Origin: an uncultured bacterium
Lineage (GTDB): Bacteria > Actinomycetota > Coriobacteriia > Coriobacteriales > Coriobacteriaceae
Length of the DNA stretch: 24,468 nt
Assembly: GCA_905215815.1 (NCBI GenBank)
Contig: CAJMRN010000019.1
Location: 1 to 24,468, forward strand
Direction: 5' to 3'
Position 1 is the stretch's first letter. Each line of letters opens with the position of its first letter. The notes beneath the pieces were generated by a model. The model was not told the DNA's origin. It ran no database searches and was given only the letters and a program-made list of their open reading frames with translations. Shown here one piece after another: positions 6,096 through 14,500 of the stretch. The position numbers and the translations under genes were made by a program.

Positions 6096-7859
6096 ATGGC
6101 AGATTCCACCACCGATTACAACAATCTAGATCCTTTGGGTGACGAGGCGGCGGTTGTCGATGAGGTCGATGCCGCCGTCTCGGGCGCTCGCAAAAAGCCG
6201 CGCGCTGTCGATATGGTCCCCGAGGAGCCCGACGCGATGGCGCCGGACGAGGAATACCAGCTCACGCCGGCAGGCCGCCGCGAACGCATCGGGCAGATTG
6301 TTCGCCTGGTCAAAAAGTACCGCGTGTGGGATAACCTCACGCCGGTGCGCCTGCGTCGTCTGCTCGAAGAGCTCGGCCCCATGTTCGTCAAGATGGGGCA
6401 GATCCTGGCCAACCGCTCCGAGATCTTGCCGCAGCGGTTTTGCGACGAGCTGCGTCGCCTGCGCTCCGACGTAGAGCCGGTGCCGTATGAGGTAGTGCTC
6501 CGCTGTCTGGAAGAGGAGTACGGCCAGCGCTTGGGGCAGATGTTCGACGCCATCGACCCCAACCCGCTCGGTAGCGCGTCGCTCGCGCAGGTGCACCGCG
6601 CCCGCCTGGTGACCGGCGAGGACGTGGCCGTTAAAGTGCAGCGCCCCGGTGCGCAGCAGGTGATGGCGCAGGACATCGACATCATTCGCTCGGTGGTGCG
6701 CATCGTTTCCAAGTTTGTCAACACCGATCAGTTTGTTGACCTGCACGGCGTGGTCGAAGAGCTGTGGACCTCGTTTCGCGAGGAGACCAACTTTTTGGCC
6801 GAGGCCAAAAACCTCAACGATTTCTATGAGTTCCATAAGAGCGTCCATGGCGTGTCGTGTCCTAAGTCCTACCTGGATCTTTGCACCGAACACGTGGTGG
6901 TCATGGACTACATTGACGGCATCTCGATTGCCGATCCCGAGCGCCTGGTGGCCGAGGGCTATGACCTGGAAAAGATTGGCTCGGCGATTGTCGAGGACTA
7001 TTCGACGCAGGTGCTCGACGACGGCTTTTTCCATGCCGACCCGCATGCGGGAAACATCATCCTCAAAGATGGCATCGTTTACTTTATTGACCTGGGCATG
7101 GTCGGGCGCATGTCGAGCCACGACCGCGGTATCGTCAAGGACATGATTTTCGCCGTGGCCGAGGGCGACGTGCCCAAGCTCAAGGATTCGCTTATGCGCT
7201 TTGCCGTGACGCGCGGCGACTCGGCCGAGCTCGACCATTCGGCCTTTTTGTCCGATCTGGACTTTATCGTCGCCGACTTTGCGGGTCTTGACCTTAAGGA
7301 TCTTGATATCGGCGAGTTTTTGACCTCGCTGCTAAACCTGGCGCGCAAGAACGACGTTGAGCTGCCGAGCGTGGTGACAATGTTCGCGCGCGGCATGGTG
7401 ACGCTTGAGGGCCTGCTGACCGAGTACATGCCCAACGTCAATATGATCCAGATTATCCAGACGCACATCAAAAACGAGAAGAGCACCTATGCGCGCGTGC
7501 GCGAAATGGGGCGCGATCTTGCCGCGAGCAGCTATCGCGCGGCAAAAGGCTCGCTCGAGGCGGCCGAGTATCTGGGCTTGGCGTCGCGCATGCTCACGCG
7601 CGGCCAGCTTAAGGTGAACACGCAGATCATGAGCAGCGATAAGGCGCTGCGGCAGCTGGGCGGAATTATCGACCGCATGTCGATGGCAATTGTGATCGCC
7701 GGCCTGTTTATCGGTTCGTCGGTGGTGTACTACGCGCGCATCGAGCCGGTTGTGTTTGGTATCCCGGTCATTGGCTTTATGGGCTACGTGAGCGCGCTGG
7801 TGCTGGCGCTGATGCTGGGCCGCGAGATTTGGCGCAACAGCCACGGCGGCAAGCGTTAA
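6096..7859 (+). CDS. UbiB/AarF/ABC1 family atypical protein kinase-like ATPase
   Basis: A 587-residue UbiB-family protein (ADCK/COQ8 relatives). Motifs: KMGQ at about 99-102 (the family's KxGQ); LGSASLAQVH at about 158-167 (the Ala-rich loop in place of a glycine-rich loop); the VAVK lysine at about 180; HADPHAGN at about 313-320 (catalytic loop); and IDLG at about 331 (metal-binding D-x-G). Two C-terminal hydrophobic helices (about 529-550 and 557-575) anchor it in the membrane. In respiring bacteria UbiB assists ubiquinone biosynthesis as an ATPase extracting lipid intermediates. Many anaerobes lacking ubiquinone keep homologues of unknown role, probably in lipid handling. The N-terminal 60 residues are acidic and variable. 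It is transcribed with the phasin-like gene 8 bp upstream. Confidence 0.93.
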   Translation: MADSTTDYNNLDPLGDEAAVVDEVDAAVSGARKKPRAVDMVPEEPDAMAPDEEYQLTPAGRRERIGQIVRLVKKYRVWDNLTPVRLRRLLEELGPMFVKMGQILANRSEILPQRFCDELRRLRSDVEPVPYEVVLRCLEEEYGQRLGQMFDAIDPNPLGSASLAQVHRARLVTGEDVAVKVQRPGAQQVMAQDIDIIRSVVRIVSKFVNTDQFVDLHGVVEELWTSFREETNFLAEAKNLNDFYEFHKSVHGVSCPKSYLDLCTEHVVVMDYIDGISIADPERLVAEGYDLEKIGSAIVEDYSTQVLDDGFFHADPHAGNIILKDGIVYFIDLGMVGRMSSHDRGIVKDMIFAVAEGDVPKLKDSLMRFAVTRGDSAELDHSAFLSDLDFIVADFAGLDLKDLDIGEFLTSLLNLARKNDVELPSVVTMFARGMVTLEGLLTEYMPNVNMIQIIQTHIKNEKSTYARVREMGRDLAASSYRAAKGSLEAAEYLGLASRMLTRGQLKVNTQIMSSDKALRQLGGIIDRMSMAIVIAGLFIGSSVVYYARIEPVVFGIPVIGFMGYVSALVLALMLGREIWRNSHGGKR

Positions 7860-7925
7860 CGATTTCCCAGGGTCGGGGAAACGGGTTATTTTGCCTCGCG
7901 TCGCGCCGGCGGGGGCTGGTCCGAA

Positions 7926-8079
7926 CAAAACTATGCCGGTTTACGGGGCTGGAGTGCCGAACCTCGAGCATACCGAAATTCGCGCTTTTAAAACCGCAGG
8001 TAGATGAGTCGTTGATTTTCGAAAATGGTTGATATGGTTGCGAAGTGCTGAATCAGCCCCGTAATCCGGCATAGTTTTG
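7926..8079. repeat. 154-bp element bounded by 26-bp inverted repeats
   Basis: Bases 7926-7951 and 8054-8079 are inverted copies of each other with a single mismatch (ACTATGCCGG and TACGGGGCTG are the shared cores). The 102-bp interior shows no ORF of useful length and no second-level palindrome. It lies between ubiB and the cobalamin riboswitch. The structure suggests a small MITE-like or REP-like intergenic element, or a very long-armed hairpin. It accounts for nearly half of the non-coding stretch 7860-8207; the flanks 7860-7925 and 8080-8165 show nothing else I can name. Confidence 0.75.
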
Positions 8080-8169
8080 AAACGAGCTGTTCTTGCAAGG
8101 TCCGACGACAGTCCTCCCTATCGCAAACCATAGCTTTTACCTTGGGCTTCGCCTGTGTGCGGGGCCCTT

Positions 8170-8198
8170 TTGCGTGCTACCATATCGACAGTAATAAT
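8170..8198 (+). promoter_or_regulatory. Possible promoter of the riboswitch operon
   Basis: TTGCGT (8170-8175), 17 bp, then AATAAT (8193-8198). Both boxes are imperfect, but the position is right: about 10 bp before the 5' strand of riboswitch helix P1. Confidence 0.35.
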
Positions 8199-8207
8199 CG
8201 ATGGCCT

Positions 8208-8380
8208 AGATGGTGGTGCGGAGACGCACGAATGCGCGGTTTTCCTGCGTGTTTGGGAGAATCGGGGTGCAAGTCCCCGGCTGTACCAGTAACCGTAATT
8301 CCTCTTGGCCCGGGATGGTCACGTCGCAGATCGGACGGCGCGCCCGGGTCGGTAAGGTTAAGTCGGATCGCCTCCCATCT
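8208..8380 (+). ncRNA. Cobalamin (adenosylcobalamin-type) riboswitch
   Basis: The aptamer core is readable: GGGAGAATCGGGGTGCAAGT, then CCCCGGCTGTACCAGTAACC, then GTAA (about 8254-8297). This matches the conserved GGGAA-n-C-n-GGTG-n-AA-n-TCC and CC-n-G-n-AAC-n-GT segments. The 3' box AAGTCGGATCGCCTCCC (8360-8376) corresponds to the B12 box (AGCCAGGAGACCTGCC-like in many bacteria). AGATGG (8208-8213) pairs with CCATCT (8375-8380) as the closing P1 helix. Ligand binding normally switches the downstream operon off. The 143 bases from 8381 to the start codon contain further GC-rich hairpins (for example 8384-8409 and CCCCGATGGGG near 8438) that could form the expression platform. I see no T-tailed terminator, so translational control is likelier, but the mechanism is uncertain. 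Confidence 0.9.
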
Positions 8381-8529
8381 TGCACGCGACCGTGGCGCAT
8401 GCCGCCGGTACGCGTTGGGCTCTGGAGGGAAGGGGGACCCCGATGGGGGTACTCGAGCGCAATGTGCGCGATGACGTGGGGCAGCCGCTGGGCAATGCTC
8501 CAAGTGCAGACAATAGGAGACAAATGGAT

Positions 8530-11500
8530 ATGTTTGAGGACGAGTGCCAGCGCGCCTCGTGGCGTCGTCATGGAGCGATTGCCCGTGGCGTAGCCAAGCG
8601 CGGTCTGGTGGCGTTCCTGGCTTTTGCCATGGCTTTTGGCACCACGCCGGCACAACTTTGGGCTGAGGGTGCCGAGGGCATTGCCGAGGCCGTGGCTCAG
8701 GCCGCAACGGGCGGCGAGGGCGCGGCGGCCGACGATGGCGCTGCTGCCGGCACCGGCGCGAACAGTGCGGCGGCGAGCGCTGCTGCCGATGACGCCGGCG
8801 CAGATCAGGGCGCAACTGCGAGTGCCGCGAATGGCGATGAAACCGCAGCAGACAACGCGACTGAGTCCGAGAGCTCTCCCGCGGTGCCTGCTGCTTCGGA
8901 GCAGAAGAACGCCGCCGTCGCCGCGTCCGCCACAACGCTTTCGAGCGAGGCCAAGGTCTTCATCCAGGACACCAAGGATAAGGACAGCTCCTATTCCACG
9001 AAGTCGGGCGCGCTCAGCGCGGGCGACACGCTCTGGGCAAATATGTACGATGAGGTCGAGGACGACTGGTACGGCACTTCGACTGAGTCCGTTGCCAATC
9101 CCGGCACCTGGACTTACACCTGGCTCGCCGGCACGACCAGGGCCAGCAGCAATGTCGCCGACTACACCGAGGTCGTAGGCCACGAGCAGTCGCTCACCGT
9201 CACCGCCGCGATGGAAGGCAAATACTTCATCTGCAAGGTAACGGTTGATGGCAAGGACTACTATGGTCCGTCCGTTTCTTCCGGCTCGGGCATCAATGCC
9301 AACTACATTCCTGGCCCCGTGCTGGGCGCCGGTCAGATGGAGCTTAACAGCGTCAAGCTGAATAGCGACACGTCGAGCATAGGCGATACCCTGACGGCGA
9401 CTCCGTACATAAGCTATTATCAGCAATCCCCCGCCGATGCCAAGGTCACCTACACGTGGTCCGCATCCACCTCGCAGTACTCGGGATTTACCAAGATCGA
9501 GGGCGAGACGGGCGCTACGCTCGTGGTGGGCGACGACCTTGAGGGTAAGTACATCAGGGTCGAGGCCAACGCTGGCGTCAACACGGTGAACAAGACCACT
9601 TCCAGCAAGGTCAAGCAGGCCGGTGCGGTCGAGATTTCGGCCGTGTCCATCGTTAACACCAAGGACAACACGAGCGTCTTTACGGTGGGGGATACCGCTA
9701 AGGCCCGCGCCAAGGAGAAGGGCGGCGCGTACGGCGCGTTCGTCGACGCGGACAAGCTCAACTTCCAGTGGCAGAGCTCTGACACCAAGAGCGGCGCGTA
9801 TACCGATATCGCGGGCGCCACGGGTGAGACCCTCGAGCTTACCGACGCTTTGGGTGGCAAGTACCTCAAGTGCAAGGTGTCCTCGAAGATCGGCTCTTCG
9901 AGCTTGACCAACTCGACGGGCGCTCTCGTTGCTGCCGCCGGTTCAATTAATGTCACGAGCGTGACCATGAGCCCGACTTCGGGCAAAGTCGAGGTTGGTT
10001 CCACGATTACGGCGACCGCCAAGGCGGGCTCCACCGACGTTACCTCCGACTCGCATGTCACGTGGCGGTGGTACAAGGGCAAGTCGAATACCGCCAGCTC
10101 GTGCAACACGCCTATCGAGGGTGAGACCGGTAACACCCTGACGGTGACCGCCGCCCTTAAGGGCTACTACGTCGTGGCCAAGGCCAACGGCGGCTATGGC
10201 GAGCAGAAGCCGTACTATGCGGCGGGTCCTGTCTCCGTCGCTGGCCAAGTTGAGCTTTACGACGTGCAGTTCGAGGGCTCTCCCGCCACCAACGGTGTAC
10301 GTGTGGGCGATACGCTCAAGACTAAGGTGCGCAAAAAGGACGGCTCCAACTATCACTATATCGACCGCACCGATAATGTGACCTACCAGTGGCAGTATGC
10401 AAACAGCAGCTCGAGCTACGACTCCGCCTATACCGATATCCCCGGTGCTACCGAGGCCACCTATACCGTTGACGCCGCCTATGCCGGCAAGTACCTGCGC
10501 GTGAAGGTGACGAGTGAAAACACCGTTTCCAGCACGCAGAAGAAGAGCTCCTACGGCGGCACGCAGTCCGTTGCCCCGCTCGGCCCCGTGACGCTCAAGG
10601 GCCAGTACAAGCTGGCGGGCATTGAGCTTGCCGATAAGAACGTTACGCTGAGCGTGGGTTCAAAGATCACGCCGAGCGTGCAGGTTCCGGGCAGCTGGTC
10701 GGGCTCGACCAAGGACGTGCCCGACGATGCCGAGCTCACTATGGCGTGGTATGCCAAGGGCGAGGGCGATGCCGATTGGACCGAGCTTACCGACGGCATC
10801 GATACGACCGATGGCAGCCTGACCATTTCGGACGCGCTTGTTGGCAAGCGCATCAAAGTTACGGCGAACGCTCTCGACAACACGGTTGAATGGGTTTCGT
10901 CCGACAGCGTTACCGCGGCGGGGGAGTATAACCTGCTGCGCGTGATTGCCAACCCGCAGATTAATAGCGATTCGACCCATCTCGTCTCGGGCGATAGCGT
11001 TAAGGCGACGGCGCAGGCCAAGCGCGCCGACGGTTCGACCACCAACGGTATCGACGTCACCGGTCAGGCGACTGTTGCCTGGTATGCGGCGGACGATGCG
11101 AAGGCTCCGGAGGCCGACTGGACGCTGCTGTCTGATATGTCGGGCGCCGAGGCGACTGTCTCGGCTTCTGCCGCGGGCAAGTATCTGAAGGCTGTCGCCA
11201 CGAGCGGCAGCTCGACGGTCGAGCTCGTCTCTGCCAACCCCGTGATCGCCGCAGGCTCTCTTGAGGCCGCAGTTCAAAAGCTCAACGATGCCAATAAGCA
11301 GATCGTTGTTGATTACAGCGCCAAGGGCGGCAACGTCAACGATGTTCTGAAGGCGCAGCTTGCCGATCTGGGATTTACCGATATCGACGTCAAGATCTCT
11401 GAGGGCGGCGTTGCCTTTAAGGCTGAGGATGACAAGGCCACGGTCGGTATCTCCGACGCCCAGGATAAGACCAACGGCGATGTGACGTTCTTCTACATCG

Positions 11501-14500
11501 ATCCCAACGACTACACCGGTTACAACATCGACGGTCTGCGTAACGCCGATGTGGCGTTTGAACTATCGCGCGATGGCAAGACCGAGTATTATCTGCCCAA
11601 CAAGTCCGTGCAGGTTGCTTGGGACGAGGCTCGCGTTCAGCAGATGCTCGACGATGCCGCCGAGCAGGTTGCCATCGGTTACGCCGCAGGCGATTCGGCT
11701 GAGTCCGTCACGTCCAACCTCACACTTCCGTACCGCGCGGGCTCCAAGAGCAAGTTCGAGGTTGAATGGAAGAGCTCCGACCGCGATGTCATTTGGCCGT
11801 CCGGTTATGGCTGGGACGACTACACCGGCAAGGTGACGCGCGTTTCGAGCGATCGCGCTGTTACGCTGACCGCGACCGTTTCGTTTGTGAACGGCGGCCC
11901 GAGCGATATCGAGGGCTCGCACGACTTCACCGTGACCGTCAAGGGCGATCCCGAGAAGGTTGCCGCCGACAAGAAGGCGCTCCAGGAGAAGGTCGATGCG
12001 GCCTTTACCTACGACAACATCAAGTACTCCGGCACCGAAACGGTTGCCAACAAGGATGGCCTGACCGCCGACCTGCAGATGCCGCGCACGAGCACGCTCA
12101 ATATCGACGGCAAGTACTACAAGGTTGAGTACTCCGCCAGCACCGATGACATCACGTTCAACGGTTACAAGGGCACGGTCTACCAGCCGCTGCCCGGAGC
12201 CAAGGCTGCAAACACCAAGATCACCCTCACGGTGACCGACAAATCGAACGCCGAGGTCACGGCTAGTAAGACCCTCGACTTCGCCATTACTCCACAGGAC
12301 CAGGGCGAGCTCGATACCGAGCTTTCTCTTATGGAAAAGGCGAAGGCCGGCTATGCTGCCGCCATTCTGAATGGCCAGGACGCCAATGCCGTTTCGGCCG
12401 ACATGCACGCGTTCCAGAAAGCGTATCTGGATGCTGACGGCAACCTTGCCTGGAGCTACAACAAGACGACGACCGATTCGACGTCCCTTGGTATTGTTCC
12501 GGTGGATTTGCCTGGCTATGACGCGATGTCCGGGCAGGATTGGCGTCTGTTTAAGTCGAGCAACAGCTCTATTGTCTCCGCAGAGAATCTCAAGGTCACG
12601 CAGCCGCAGTACAACACGAAGGTTGTCGTTTCCTCGCGCCTGACGAGCGAGAAGTACGCTCGCTATGCTGAGCGCTATCCCGACAATGCCACGTATGCCA
12701 AGCTTGCCAACCAGGACGTATCGGCAAAGATCACGGTTCTGGGCACGAGCGGCCAAAATAGTCCCGAGGTTACGGCGACATGCTCCGTCATTGGCATCGA
12801 TGCCAAGGGCAAGCAGCAGACGTGGGCTGCCGCCTCGCAGTACACGCTCAAGAATGGCTCGACTGCCGCCGATCTTTCCGAGGAGCTCTTTAAGCAGGCC
12901 GGCCTCAAGGCCGACTACGATCCCAACGGCGCTTGGGGCTGGGTGCTCAACTCCATTACGTCGCCTTTCGAAGCCGATCGCACCCTTGCATACGACCATG
13001 CTACGGGCGCCTATTGGCAGCTGTTCATCAACGGCGTTGCGGCGTCGGTTGGCGCTGACAAATACACTCTCGAAGCGGGCGACTCTGTCGTCTGGTGCTA
13101 CTCGAAGTACGGTGACACTGCGCCCACCGACCAGCTTTCGGTAAGCTGCACCGTTATCGGCCAGGATGCTTCAGGTGCTCAGCAAACGTGGGCTCAGCCT
13201 ACGACCGCGCTGGTGGAAGAGGGCGCAACTGCTGCCGATCTTTCCGAGCAGGTCTTTAAGCAGGCCGGTATTGGCGCCGACACGGGCAAGGGCTCGTACG
13301 GTTGGTTCCTCAATTCTCTGACGTCACCGTTCAATAAGAACGTGACGCTTTCGACCGAGCAGGTTAACGAGAGTACCTGGAAATACTGGCAGTTCTTTGT
13401 CAACGGCAAGAAGGCCAATGTCGGCGCAGGCAACTACACGCTCAAGGCCGGCGATGAGATTACCTGGGTCTATGGTTCCGATGGCACCATGCCCGGTCAA
13501 GTTTCTGTCTCGATGGAGATCATCGGCAAGAAGGGCGATAAGGCACAGCGCTGGACCGATCCTTCGACGCAGGTGTTTGTTGAGGGCACGACGATAAAGG
13601 ACGCCACTGCCGCCTACTTTGATGCTTTGGGCATTGAGTCCGTGATGCTCAATGATGGGGGCTATTGGAATGTCCATAGTCTCGTGTCCCCGCTTGATGG
13701 CGCCAAACTGACGGGCTCCTGGTCGTTCTTTGTTAACGGTGTTCCCGGACCCCAACTCGATAGTGACTACGTTGTCAAATCGGGCGACACGATCGTCTGG
13801 GCTTATGCTGCTGGCGATACGGTTCCCAATCCCGACGAGGTCGTAGTCAATCCGAGCGCCCCGCGTCCGTCCGGTTGGAAGTCCGATTGGGATGGCAAGT
13901 CCAATGCGGCGGTCGAGAACGTTTCGACGCCTACGGGTGCGCTAGCGAGCTCTTGGACGTTCGATTGGAAGGCGTATTCTGGTTCGTCGTATCCCAACGC
14001 GAGTGAACCTATCGTCGTGAACGGCAACGTGTATCTTGCCGTCAACAAGCGTTTGCTAAAGATTGACGCCGAGTCGGGCAAGGTCCTTGACGAGTCGAAT
14101 CTTAAGGCTGCGGTCGGTTACACCTCGCGCCCGATTTATGCGAACGGTTTGGTTATCGTTCCGCTTGACGGCGGTGCGGTCCAGGCCCTGACGGCTGACG
14201 CGCTCACAACGGTTTGGGTCACTGACTCCGTGAACAAGACTGCTCAGTCGAATTCTCAGCTGACGGTTGATGGCAATTACCTCTATGTCGGCACCGTTGA
14301 TGTCGACTATGGAAAGGGTACGTACAATAACGGTCATCTGACGCGTATTAATATCCTGACCGGCGCTGTTTCTTGGCAGCATGTCAATGCCGACGAGGGT
14401 TATTACTGGACAGGCGCTACAGTGGGTGATGACTTTGTCCTGGTTCCCACCAGTGCTGGTACCGTCGAGATGCTCAGCAAGTCTTCGGGCGATGTGCTCG

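Noticed and set aside
8380..8529. Upstream extension of the giant surface protein from the ATG at 8380
   Set aside because: It starts on the last base of the riboswitch P1 helix, has no ribosome site, and its residues do not resemble a signal peptide. The AGGAG before 8524/8530 and the signal sequence after it fix the start there.
11563..12999. Long minus-strand open frame (478 codons) inside the giant gene
   Set aside because: It is a shadow of high-GC coding sequence. There is no ribosome site and no recognisable motifs, and composition is Arg/Gly/Leu rich as expected for the antisense of this frame.
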